Source of the DNA: Paramacrobiotus metropolitanus
Taxonomy: Eukaryota > Tardigrada > Eutardigrada > Parachela > Macrobiotidae
Assembly: GCF_019649055.1 (NCBI RefSeq)
Contig: NW_026570299.1
Span: 186,001-250,000, forward strand
DNA length: 64,000 bases
Reading direction: 5' to 3'
The notes beneath the pieces are model-generated. The model saw only the letters and a list, made by a program, of their open reading frames with translations, was not told the origin of the DNA and did no database searches. Numbering within the stretch: the first letter of the stretch is position 1; each line of letters begins with the position of its first letter. This document shows, piece after piece, positions 34,456 through 46,953 of this stretch. A program made the translations under genes and the position numbers.

Positions 34456-35422
34456 TTTTATTAAGGCTATTTTTTAAAAAATGCTACAACACCAGCAAGA
34501 CAATCGCTCTTTACCTCGATGACGAGAAACATCACACTTGGTTCTGAAAACACCCAAACCAGCGTTGTCAACAAGGTTTAAGCGCACACAAGGCTATCGG
34601 TGCACAAGCAGCACCAAGAGGCTGCGCCGTTCTATCTCCATACAGAGGCGTGACCTTTGATTTAGCTAGTTCAATGCACAAGACCTTTTTCCTGCTCAGT
34701 GCAGAAATAATATGGGAACTGAGTGATGAAATTTGACACCATTAGTCCGCAAGATACCTCCAGGGTGGTGGCTTGGAAATAAAAGTTACAGAGAGCTGTG
34801 CTATGCAATGTTGGCCCACCAAAAGCGAGAATCATTACTTCAGGGAGTACTTTCAAAAGTATCCACAAAACAAGGTGCAAAAAGAACACATCCAGTGTGT
34901 GTATACATATATAAAATGCTGATGTCGGATAATATTTATTTATTATCCTCCTGTGACGGCGCAAACAAACAACTAAAGAACATAGCGTAGCAGCACCTGG
35001 AGTTGTTAATGTCCAGTTGCTACGGGCACAAGATTCACGAAATCACGAGACAATTTTACTAGCACGATTATCTTAACTGGAAATCTTCATGGTAGATTTG
35101 CAGTGGACATCGCCAGCAGTGGAACAGTTGGCAGCATTTTTTGCTTACACCCGGTCCAGCTGCCACATCTTGTCAATGAACTTGCACCACGACTTAGTAA
35201 AGCACTTTCCGGTACTGTCAAACGTGTACGCAGCTACAACGAATCGACATGGTTATTGCCTTTGGCAAGTGCGTAGCTAGAATAAACTCGCATGCGGATG
35301 ACCTTTAATTAAAGGTTTTAACAGTAAGTTATTGCTAGAATGTTACCTCAAAGAAGTCAACAGCTAACTGTTAGCAGCCAGACTGCCAACGCGTAGTGCT
35401 TTGCACTGTTTGCGTCTTTAGC
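34456..35422. other. No supported gene
   Basis: No conserved frame, repeat or motif recognised. Confidence 0.35.
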
Positions 35423-35502
35423 ACGGTAACAAAACGGTACGATGACCATGTCTACTTACCGTACCATGTCCGGTACGGTAACAAAACGGTACGATGACCA
35501 TG
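35423..35502. repeat. Short direct duplication
   Basis: ACGGTAACAAAACGGTACGA..CCATG occurs twice, 52 bases apart (35,423-35,450 and 35,475-35,502), with TTACCGTACC between; a local tandem duplication. Confidence 0.75.
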
Positions 35503-36559
35503 ACTTACCAATTATTATGTATAGAAAGGAATTTTCGTCATCCGAATATTGCTGTCTGCCGGTGTAATGCAAGGTGCGATGGTAGGCCGCTCTCCGGTGG
35601 TGGTGATACGAGTATTTAAATATCAAAGCTATTGTAAAAATGGTGTAAGGTGCCTTCGCTCGGTTAGGAAAAAATCGTAACAAAATGCTTCTACAATTCA
35701 AAATACCGAGGAAAGAAAAACATTTCAAATATCACAGTACCCCACATTTTTTTTTAAAACGCTTAAACCACGCAGGTTGAGAATACCCGTTAGCCGGGGT
35801 TCGGGCGGTCCATTCAGAATCATGGTGGTTCGATGTAGAAGGTTCAACAGATGGGACTGCATCTCGTGATGGAGGGCTCCGACCCCTGCAGTCGAGTACT
35901 GGGCTGTGGTTGCCGTGAGAAATGGGTCCGGTGTCATATTGCTCTGGCATCCTGTGATAGCTAATGGCCATTTTCTTTATACTGTATAAACTAATAATGG
36001 CAGCGCACGCGCTGAGAACACAGATTTTTCGATGGCGGAACTTTTTGCTTCTGGTACTCTTCGTCCACTACGCACAACACGTGTAGGCGCAGCAGTTCAT
36101 GGTTCGGGATGAATTGTTAATTTTTGACATTCATGTCAAAATCTTCAATTATATTAATTTTTTATTGCACGACAAAAACATAATGTTTTAACAAAATTAA
36201 TCAAGCTATATTTCGCATTTTTAATCAAGTTAAATTTCTTATCGTCAGAAAATGCAGTAATAACCATGCTGCCTTGCAGTCTACGACAGGTTTCCCTGTC
36301 CCAAACCATAAAACAAGATTAAAACGGTATCCGCAGTACAGGTACTTACCGTTAATCCGTCTGCAGTAACAGTTTTCCGCATTTTGGGCATCATTGTCAT
36401 TGTAGCATCTGATTAAAAGAATACTTGTAGCGTTACTGGAGCAAAAATTCAACTACAACACTGTCGTGTATTGTACCACCATATTTTATTAGCGAAGTAC
36501 GACGACTTAAACTGATACTAACTGGCAATGATCTGACATAAGTACATCTGATCAGGGCG
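35503..36559. other. No well supported gene
   Basis: A minus-strand frame (35,732 to about 36,060) reads a basic stretch, a weakly hydrophobic CVLSACAAIISLYSI and a polar tail. It has no upstream ATG before a stop and no homologue here, so I do not call it. Confidence 0.3.
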
Positions 36560-37790
36560 TTTTACAACGGACCGGTTCGCCTGAAGCCCAACGGTTCGTT
36601 GGGGTTAGGTCGGCAGTTGGGTTGCAGCGTCGTTGACGGTGTCATGAGTTCTTTCCTCCGAGGATCGCGTATTCCGGGCTTTATCAACAAAGCATTCGAA
36701 GTATTCGTTCATAAATATTCCTAATGCAACCGCGTTTGCAAATGTGCATATGTCTGCTTCCGAGCCTTGCTCGTTGGATGAGACTTGGATGTATTAGCGC
36801 AAAATGTTTCCGGCTCCGCAAATTATTTTTAGCCGCCGATTGCTAAATTTTACGTAGGACATTACGAAAATTTCGATGTACAGATTCCGGCTCATATCCT
36901 GTCATTTTGTCGCGGATAGGGTAATTCTGTAAGCATATATCGTGCACTTCCTCCAGTTTTTGCTGATGGAGATAACCTCTAATTTTTTAGTTCTTTAAGT
37001 ACAGAAAACACCAGAATTTTCTCATAATACTGCTGTTTTCTGTTGTTCCATTATTAACTTGCAGTTATTTCGAACTAGTATCTGTACAGGCATAACTATA
37101 TAACGGGTAAACAATTCTACACCGTATTACGTTGGCGGACAATTTTGGTTGTAAGAGTTTCCGTGTTGAGCCACATTCAGGAATGACTGCGATGGTATTC
37201 CTAATGTGTGCCCGGTACGGAAACCAACTAACCATCAGTACATCCTACGTATGGCGTATTTTTCACCAGCTGCTATTACTCATTCGACTGGGAGGCAGAG
37301 TAGAAGATGATCCAAACGCAAAAATAGGACTATCTACCACTACAATTTTGTGAATAACATACTGAATTAAGTAGCACTGTAACAGAAATACCAAACGGGC
37401 ATAAAGCGTACTCTAATCGCCTGTGCGTTTTTCCGGCATATCGTGCGGTAAAGAAAGCACTCGTTAAGGTTTTTACTCCAGGAGTGCAAAGGAGCGCTAA
37501 TGCAAGTACGAGCAGTTTGCTGACTCCGATGCAATAAGTTTAAGAACGGTAAGTGTAAAATAATAAGTTTAACTGATTAAGTAATAATTTAAGTACTTAT
37601 GCACACGTGAATTTTTACTAGCACGTAATTGCTAAACCGCCTCTCCGAGCTGCTCGGGGTTCTGTAATGAAGAGTAGTAATGCAGATAAATACTTACAGT
37701 TTCGTTATTATACATAGTAACAGAAATTTTTCGCCTGTCAGAATAATCATATTCGAAACACGTACTGCGTACCTCTACCATAACGCAATT
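36560..37790. repeat. Dispersed repeat block R, copy 4
   Basis: Left half aligns with 5,690-5,990 and 19,590-19,880 (CCAACGGTTCGTTGGGGTTxGxTCGGCAGTTG). The right half aligns with 27,640-28,390 through the hairpin and beyond. Confidence 0.7.
37157..37224 (+). repeat. 68-nt hairpin element, copy 6
   Basis: Outer arms GTTTCCGTGTTGAGCC and TGCCCGGTACGGAAAC; inner stem AGGAAT/ATTCCT. Confidence 0.75.
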
Positions 37791-38494
37791 AATGTATCAG
37801 AATTGCAATAAGATCGGTTTTAATACTTGATTCTGGTACTAAAGGGTTCAGTAAAAGTTACTGTACCACTTAATTTTTGCAAACGTGCAAAGGGTTGTGC
37901 TGCACATTGCGGTGAAGGTTCGTGTTCTCACTCTGTCGTTTGCAATTGTAACTCGTCAGTCTGCGTCACTCTGCGATCATTAACTGCGTTGATCTATCGG
38001 CGGATATTTGAAAAATACCATAAAATTTTCGCGGTGAGTTGATGAGCAGGATTAATGAAACATAACCGAAGCTAAAACGGTTTCCGGCCAACTGAATGTC
38101 GACTCTTTGATCGGGGAATCCAGTCTGTTTGCACGCCGTTTATTTTCCATTCTATTTGATGTGTGGACATTTTATGTTCTTCACGCTTATGTCAGACTGG
38201 CTGATAGACTGGGTTTGTTTTTCAGGTTGTTTTATCGTGACGAGAACCTTTTGTTTGCTACATAGTACATACATTTGAAATTCCAAGACTATACACTCGC
38301 GCTTGAAATATTTAGAAATTTATAAGTGTTCAAATCGGCTTGGGTAAAAATGTTCTTCACTGCACTGAGACAGAACTCTTCAATGCCACTGTCGTTTACG
38401 ATTATTTACTTCGTGGTAACAAGCAAGCAAAAACTTCCGATACCATCAATCTGAAAGCACCGAACAGTGGGAAGCACACGATTATATTGACAGA
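37791..38494. other. 3' flank of the ACE gene, no gene seen
   Basis: No motif recognised. Polyadenylation of the ACE transcript would fall here, but I could not pick a signal with confidence. Confidence 0.35.
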
Positions 38495-41400
38495 CTAGAC
38501 AACCCGATCATCTTTAAAGCCTGTCATGTAATCCAAAAATTCTCTATAAGTCTCAATACATCTTTTAGAAGCGCCGGTGCGGAAGACCAAACCGGTTGAT
38601 TCCGTTGTGCCGGGGTCTACACTGGACACGGTAAGATTTCCCCGGGTACACTCTACTTTAATGGGCTCGTAAAAGGACGCTCGTTTCTGTCTTGTTTCGC
38701 CGGTTTTTGCGACAATCCACGAATGCAGATCGTGGAGTATCACGCGGCAGTAGAGCGTGTTGTCGCCGTCGAACACGGTCGTCATTGCGTCCACCAGATC
38801 CAAATCGGGTTCCGGAAACGCTACCCGTCCCAGGCGGCACGTGATATTCAGCGGATTAACCAGATAAGACGGAATCTCCCCTGGAGCGGCAGTGACGGGA
38901 GGCCGGAAGGTCGTCGTATGCAGTGAAGCGGTGGTTTGTTTTGTGGGAAGTGTCCCATCAAATGGTACGCATATCGGGTCTAAAGAATGCACCGTGTAAA
39001 TTATTGCACAAAACAAATGAACTTTCCAAAAATACTCGCATCGTACGAGCTTCGTTACAGCATCAACACAATTTACCTTCGCTCCACCCATCTTGGTCGT
39101 GGTTGGCATCGTTGATGGCCTGTAAGTGCCGGGTCAAGGGTTCGAAGAACTCGATGAGTGGTCTGGCATCCATTTCTCTGCCTCCGGTAATTGTTTCCAT
39201 AACGTCCTGCCACGGCATAGACGAGCCCATCTTCAACGCATCCCTGGAAATGCGACATGAAATTATGCAGTACCGTGGTTATTTATAGAGAAGAGCATGT
39301 TATGAGGAACAAGCAATAACTGTAAAAACTTATACGTATGGTTCCTTCTTGGTGGATACTGGAAACGTCTACTTACCCCAAAAGTTTGCCGGCATTTTTG
39401 CTACCGTCGATATCGCACTGATAAAGCGGTCCCGTATGGTTAGCAGCAGCACAGAGTGCTTTGTGGAACTGGAACTGGATGACAAAGCTCACGAAATACC
39501 TGCCAAAAGTGTTGTTTGCGCTTAACCAGAGTGGACACACGCAATGGATCCAGTTATTACCGCATGTAAGGGACATCCGCGGGAATGTGATATTTTGCAC
39601 CTAAATACGACAGTTTACGGTAGACCGTGTCTGTCATGTGAAAGTAGTACATGGAAGAAATAAACGCGCAACATAACCACATAGATACAAAATGTAAGTA
39701 CACGAAACCATAAAATAGATATATTTTTCAGTATTTACCAGGATCGAAGTCATCCTCCGATCGATTCACAGGGGCACAGACTCCTTGGTATTTCAGCCTG
39801 CAAAAATGTGCAATGTTCATTAACATGCAAATGCTACTCTATATAGAAACAAGCGTCAATCATTTCAGCTGGCGATCGTGAATGCGTAGCACATACCGGT
39901 AGTCCCACCACTTCATATTATATTCCGCTGGTGGGATTTTGCCGCTAAAGATGTCGTAGCGATACATATCCATCATCAAACCGAATGGCAAGAATGCAAT
40001 TTTTTCCAAAGCAGTGGAGTACATGAAATTTAGATCCAGCTCTAAAACCGAAAACCACTGATAATTCTGACACTACTAAATTTCACTGGATTGCAGTAGT
40101 ACACCACAAAGCATACGGTTATCATTCGTTGGAGTGTTGGGGGGAAGCAGACCGATCTTCTTCAAATGTGCCGGTGTGGAAACACTCAGTGACAAGACAT
40201 CACCAACGGCTTCGTGGAAGCCGTCATTGGCTCCTCGACGGAATGGAACTGGGAGATGCTTGTACTAAACACCGTAAATGTTAAAAAACAGCTCGTTTCG
40301 TTTTAATAATTTTCTTTATGTAATGGTGTACCTGTAGGTAGTATTCAACATGTCCCATTTCGCTGAAACATTAGCGCTTCATGAACAATTTATTGTCGAA
40401 ACATCAGAAATAGCGTGACTTACTGGTGTACGGTGATAAAATCGTCCATTGTAACGGCAGTACACTGTTTTATGCTGCAAACATACACTGTTAACATCTT
40501 GTGCTAGCGAAATATTGAAACAAATGTTATGCCTAGTTATAACCGCAACGTAAACTCCTACCCACCGGAAATCCTGTTGATTGTAGAAATCCCAAGCCGA
40601 CGCGTGACAGGTCACCAAGCGATCTTCTGGCTTCTCTAGCATAGAGTAATCCCAGAATCTTTGAGGCATGGGTTCCAAGCCCAAATCGGTGAAGAATTTG
40701 TCGGATACATTGAACATATAGCGAGGAGTGTAGCCTTGGTCAACCATTGCTTGGGTGACATCCAGTGGCTCTTTGTTGGGGTACAGTTGGGTAAAGTTTT
40801 GGATAGCACCCCATGTTTGCGCCCACATATTACCTAACGAAAATACGATATAGAAGTCTGTATGTTAGAAGCATCGATTTCTCCAGCAGCCTGTTAAAAG
40901 TTAGGGGTTTTTTTGAGTTAAATGCTCAGTAAAAATTCGCCTGCTGATATAATTCAACAGAAAATCATTGATACTCTGCAAAAGTTGTAATTAAAATTCA
41001 TAAATTTATTTACCCTGTACATACCAATAATTTACGATTGATACATAGGTACAGTTGCTGAGAGCAGCAAGCCGTCACATCTAGACTACGGTACATCTAG
41101 ATGTGACTCAGTTTAATTTCTCAATATGCACAAGGCGAGCTTCAATCTAGATTGCATAGTTTATTTCATGCATACCTAACAGATGGGCGGGAATAGGACC
41201 GCGGGGATTAATTTTAGCCGTAGGATACTGCTGCATTAGCTTGCGACGCACAAACGTATGCAGAGTTTTATATAATGGTTCCAGTTGTCTCCAGACACGA
41301 TCAATGTCTTCCAAGAACTTGGTATCATTGTAATTCAAAGTGGGCTCGACATAAGGTGACCTCCAGGCTTCAGCATTATTAGCGTATCCTGTTACAACGA

Positions 41401-44400
41401 CAAAAAAGCACATGGATAAAGGGACACTTCATTGTCCGATGCTGCAAAGCATAAATATTGTCGCAGATACCAACCATCCAATAGGGCGGCTTCGTTCTTA
41501 AGGGCAACATATCGTTCGTAGAACCTGCGCATTTTCTTGCCACTGGCATCTCTCCAGGCCTTCCACAAGTACAGAAGAAAATCTGGATCACGATTTGTCG
41601 ACAGCTCATGGGTGATGTGGGGTTCCAGAGCCATCAGTTGCTCTCTAGGGCACGCTGCGATATTGGTAATGCTCTGGTTGCGGCAGACCATTGCGGTCGA
41701 ATAGATCTCCGTCATGTTAGTTCCGAGATACTGAAGTTCGGTGAACTTTTCGCTCGGTAGACCGGCATCACCAAGTTTGGTCAATTTGTCATAAAGCCGC
41801 TTGCTGGTGAAATCTCCTATTTGGGTAATGTTGGAAAATTCTCGCTTGATTCTTCGCGCTTCGTCTTGGTCGAATTTTGCACTCGCTGCAGCTTTAGCGT
41901 TCTAGAAGGATATACATCAGCTATAGTGTGAGGCAGTGAGGCTGATTTTCGGGTCATTACGCCAAATATTTCAACGAGAAATAGATTTATGTATTTTTTT
42001 TATTTTTTAGTAATGTTTTTTATTTTTGAGTAACTTTTTTAATTAGCACCATTAACACAATACAAATATGGTAATTATAGTAGAAGAAGCCCAACTTTTG
42101 CGCTAATACGCTCCTGCTGAGTTTAAGGCAGTCAAAATCCCGTTATTTAAGAACAACGTTAACACTATCATAATTATATAACCGTAAATTACGTCGTAAG
42201 CGTGTAAATACCATGATTTCTCTGTTGTACTCCGTGATGTTGGTATTGTAATTCCACGATGCCTCAACCGATGCAAAGGTCACGTTTTGCGCCCGTGGAT
42301 TGTAGTCAGTATACACGTAGGCTTTGAAGGAGTCAGATACGCGGCTCTCGCAGAATGGCTCTGCCAAAGTATTCCCCAAGAGGTGTAAATGGAATTTTAA
42401 GACTATTATTTACAGTTCATCTTACGATTTGTCCATCCAATGTGGTTATTCCTATTCAGTTCCTGGAGCTTCTTGTAAAGAGGCTCGAAAAATTCCAGAA
42501 GCGGCCGCGCATCCATAGTGGTGTTGCCGGTCAGTACGCGCATAGCTTCCTGCCATGGCTGTGTCGATCCCAGTTTCAAAGCATCACTGGAAAAAAATTG
42601 AATGTTTCATTACGCTATCTATTGCCCGTAAAAGGCTATATAATGAAGTATAAAACGTATCAGTTTTAATCTAACAACTAAACAATGAAAGTTAAAAGTA
42701 AATTATTTGGAACGGTGCGCTTACGCCATTGCTTTTCCGGCCTCTTTACTGCCATCAATATCGCAAGTGTACAAAGGCCCAGTGTGACCAGCTTTTGCGC
42801 ACAAGGCTTTGTGGAACTGGAACTGGATAATAAAACTGACGAAGTATCTGGAATAAACAGAAGTGCAAGTTTAGTTATCACGAAAAAATTGAAACACGAC
42901 CAAGAATTGGTGCAACAAAAGCATTCCCTCTTATCTACATCTTTTGAGTCATGTTTATATTGCACGATATGAGTATTTCAATATATATCACGCTGCAAAA
43001 AAATATTTGCATTTTATTCCAGTTGTAAAACAGAATCATGTGGAAGATGCTATACCTCATGTACGGGACGTCAGCAGGAACATGGAATTTAGCGCCAGCG
43101 TCAAAGTACTCTTCGCCTCGCGGTTGACTTGGCGCGCAAATACCTTGGTACTTGACACTAAAACCGAATTTAGTACGGAATGTATTCAGTATTATTTTAA
43201 TTTGGTTGTCAAAGTTGCACAGATTAGTTGTGAATAGTACATACAGCAAAAATAATTTGTTCTATTACTTACACGTATTCCCACCACTTGGCGTTGAGTT
43301 CTTCCGGCCTAATGATACCGGCAAAAACATCATACCGATACATGTCAAGCATGAGCCCGAAAGGTAGAAAGGCTATCTTTTCCAAAGCCGTAGAGAACTG
43401 GAAGTTGAGATCGTTTTCCATTCCTGTGGGGTAGTCAGCATTATCATCCAGCTTCCAGGCGCTATATACAACCAGACCCTTTGTGTCCACACTTACGGTT
43501 AGCGCTCGTGGTGTCGCCAGCCAGAAGTCCAATCTTTTTCAAGTGGTCAGGAGTGGACACACTTAGTGCTAAAACATCTCCAATGGCTTCGTGAAACCCA
43601 TCGTTGGCCCCATCGCGGAAAGTCACAAGCTGATGCTTGTACTGCAGGAAGTATCTAAAGGTTCGTACAACGTGCCGGAAACAAGTTCTCAAAAACTGCA
43701 GTACTTCTTTGCTTACTCGACATGGCCCATTTCACTACAAAGGAGAATGCATTAAGCACAGTAACGTACCCAATGCGAAAGGCTTTCTTACTGGTGAACA
43801 GTGAAAAGATCCTGCATCGTAATATCAGTGCACTGCTTAATTCTGTGGAAAACAACTGTTATTAATTTATGTGAAACCTGTTAAATGGCATCGTACAATA
43901 TACCGGAAATCTATGGCATTGTAGAAATCCCAAGCCGAAGCATGACAAGTTACGTCGCGCCCGTCTGCAGGCTTTTCAATCATTGAATCGTGCCAGAATG
44001 AAGGAGGCATTGGTATCAGGTTAAGGTCCGTGAAAAACTTTTCGGAGATGTCAAACATTCTGATAGCAGTATAATTCTGGCGCTTCATCTCCTGGGTGAC
44101 GTCGAGTTTAGGCAGTTCCGGATACAGTTGCGTAAAGCCAAGGGTACCCAACCAAGATTGTGCCCACATGTTACCTGTATGTACGTATAGCAGTGAAAGG
44201 TCACTGCTACCCCCATACCAGAAAAAATCATTCACAGCTGTCATGTCTACCGTGCACGAGCGCTCTTCAGTACTTACCTAAAAGATGCGCCGGAATGGGT
44301 CCCAATGGATCATTTAAAGATCGTATTGGTCCGTGCTTCTGCGCGAGCTTGGATCGGACGTAGGCGTGGAGCTGTTGATACAAGGGCTTGACTTCATCGT

Positions 44401-45992
44401 ACAGGCGTTTGACGTCGTTGACGAAATCTGCATCAGTATAACCAAACTGTGGTTCGACGTAGGGTGCTCTCCAGACCAAGCCGTTATTGCTATCAAAGCC
44501 TATAAAAGTTGAAGCAACTGTTAAAATGCGTAAGTAAAACTGGATGGGAGTTTAATACTTTACGATACCGTACCATTAAGCCAAGCGGCTTCGTTTTTAA
44601 GTTCCACATAGCGTATAAACTGGTCCCGCATTTTTTTGCCGCTTTGCTCTCGCCATTCATTCCACAGATGAGCCAGTATAGGTTCCGGTGTGTCTGGATT
44701 GTCGAATTCTCGAGTAATACCCGGTTCGAGATCCAGAAGTTCTTCTGGTTTACAACGGGCAAGCGGCGTATGAGGCGATCGACAAACTTTGGCCGTGGAG
44801 TATATCTGGCTCATGTTTGCCTTCAACCGTGCCAGCTCGTCATACTGCTCAGCGGACAGTGCCGCGTCCCCGATCATCGCTAATTTCCGATAGAAACGCT
44901 GCAGTAGAGGATCATCCAGATTTACATCATGGAATGTGCTTTTCATATACTGCGACATAGACTGTGAATAGTTGGCGGTTCGGGAAGATGCAGCCACCTG
45001 TATCAGTCCGAAAGAATACGCTCAATACTATTGCAAACGGAATTCGTATGGAAATTATGTATGTATTAAAAGAATTAACGAAAAAAACTAAACAGAAAAT
45101 TTTTGATTGATATTCAGCAGCAACATCAAATTTACAGATCATTTGCACGGTTTTATCTATAGCTTTAGGAACTCGAACGTTATTATAAGAATACTGTAAT
45201 TATAAGAATCGAAAGAATGTCGAATTCAGTACTAACAACAAGCTCTATGCACGGTACTGCAAGCAGTTTACGAAATCGTTTCGTACCAATACACTGTGAT
45301 TTGTCGTTGCCTGTACGTGATATTTAAGAAAGAAAGGTTATTGAAAAGTGCTAATTTGCCGTATTGTGTTTTAAACGCAACAGTGATGAGCAAAATGCAA
45401 GTTGAAAAAAACAAATTAACATAAGATTGCAGAATGTGCCGTAAACAGCCGTAATGCTTAATTGGAACTTTGGTATAATTAGCTACCGAAGTACATGTGA
45501 GTAAGAGCCATCTATTTCACGTTCCCGCCAGCAGCGGATTTACAAATGGATAATTATGCGAAATCCTATTCCATTACCATAATTTGTTGGTTGTGGTCTG
45601 TGATGTTAGTTTCATAATTCCAAGTAGCTTCCACTTCTGCGGCCATATGCGCACTGATTCCAATGTCATACACATTATAAACCCAGTTTCTGAAGGACTC
45701 CTGGGTCTCTGCGGCCGTAGCTGAGCCGACAAGAGCGAGGACAAACAGAGCTGAAAAACGAATAACGAATAATTACGTTTCATTGTCAATCTGTTTGATA
45801 ATGTGCTTTTGCATTTTACTAACCGTCCAGCAAACGCTACGCCACGCTTTTATTCGCTTTTTAGATTAACCGAGCTTGCCAGGAGTTTATTTCTTCTATC
45901 GGTAATTGCTAACCACATACAGCTTCACATTGCTGTTTACGTTCACAAAATGTTGATCACACTGATTCACACATACCGGCAAACGTTGCCAT
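38495..45992 (-). CDS. ACE: Two-domain angiotensin-converting-enzyme-like peptidase, secreted
   Basis: M2-family zinc dipeptidyl carboxypeptidase; such enzymes trim C-terminal dipeptides from peptides outside the cell. My 25-exon model keeps frame throughout (4,176 nt, 1,391 aa): 45977-45992, 45578-45750, 44574-44997, 44278-44499, 43904-44174, 43792-43842, 43717-43734, 43497-43654, 43273-43423, 43056-43157, 42725-42847, 42426-42586, 42212-42360, 41475-41901, 41176-41388, 40566-40833, 40424-40474, 40332-40362, 40117-40264, 39897-40041, 39739-39797, 39561-39600, 39377-39499, 39077-39243, 38495-38979. Residues 1-18 form a signal peptide. Domain 1 has HEMGH at 386-390 and the third zinc ligand E414 (GFHEAIGD). 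Domain 2 has HEMGH at 993-997 and E1021 (GFHEAVGD). Residues 1231-1391 are a Cys- and Thr-rich extension I do not recognise. There is no membrane anchor. Exon lengths and phases repeat between the halves, so exons 2-12 were duplicated as a block. Reading through the 65-base intron 12 gives a stop (42,406) and a single-domain form of 629 aa. The last exon is the least certain. Confidence 0.9.
41074..41107. repeat. 12-bp perfect inverted repeat in an ACE intron
   Basis: GTCACATCTAGA and TCTAGATGTGAC flank a 10-base loop inside the intron between exons 15 and 16 (40,834-41,175). Confidence 0.8.
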
Positions 45993-46953
45993 TTCCGCTC
46001 CTTTTATAAAACTTCCGAATCTCGACAAGAAATTCGACCATCCAAACCAGGAGAAAAGCTAAGGGACAAGTCTACAGTGAAATGACGGATGACCGGTGCT
46101 CTTCTCCACTAGACTGATTTTAAGTTAGACTGTTGCAGTCTTGCAGTGACACTGCGACGCTGCGTGATAAGGGTTCGGAACGTAAATCGGATGTGATAAG
46201 GCCCCAGTTATCGCCGTGTATTGTTCGGTCCCATCCTGTCAATAAACCATGATTATCCAACTTCTCAATGAATATTCGCAACACCGATAAAGCCAAGAAA
46301 ACATTTTAACTCACCCCTTGTTTGGAAGGAAATCGATAAGCGCACCACTGAAACAGCCCGGGTAGTTACGAAAGAGTTGTGGAAATGAATTAATTAACTG
46401 TTATATTCTATTCTCTGATTGTAGATAACCGTCAAATATGCTGTCAGTTTTAATGGAAACATGATAAGAACGATAAGAACAAGATGGCAAAGTAAACCAC
46501 AGTTCTGCTGCTGTAAAAGAGATCATACTTTACAGTATAGGAAAAGGTTCTTCGGAACCGGTTTGAACTGAAGTAAGTATATTTTTTTACGTTCAATTCG
46601 AGCACGATTTTGACGTGTAAGACAGTTTTACTGCTGCTAAAAAGATATACGTATCAAATTGCTCTCCACTCATCAATTCCGAAAGTCGACAACGTACAAC
46701 GCGTGACATGACAAACTATGGGATATAATCAAAACCCTCTTGCTAACTGAACGTGTGCCGGTCCAAACTTTGTAGAGCACAAATGAAAAACAGAAGAATT
46801 TAGCACAAAACAAACCAAACGATATTTCAATAAGATTGATGTTTGGAAAAAATTCTACTCTACGGAGTGCAATGTAAAGCAAAAACGGTGTAGAACATCG
46901 AACGTGGTCGGAGGTTGACCAGTGATGCATCCAATAATGATTGTCGCAATACA
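45993..46953. other. ACE 5' flank and intergenic
   Basis: TTTTATAAAAGG (46,001-46,011 in reverse) lies only about 12 bases upstream of the ATG, too close for a conventional TATA box for this start. No other motif recognised. Confidence 0.35.

Noticed and set aside
35732-36060. Small type II membrane protein on the minus strand.
   Set aside because: No ATG ahead of the hydrophobic part before an in-frame stop, weak hydrophobicity, no splice acceptor clearly in place.
38495-42379. Second ACE domain as an independent gene.
   Set aside because: No start codon with a signal peptide and only 45 bases between the first stop and the second unit's acceptor; the in-phase intron joins them better.
46001-46011. 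TATA box for the ACE gene (TATAAAAGG).
   Set aside because: It is about 12 bases upstream of the chosen ATG, which leaves no room for a normal start site unless another 5' exon exists.
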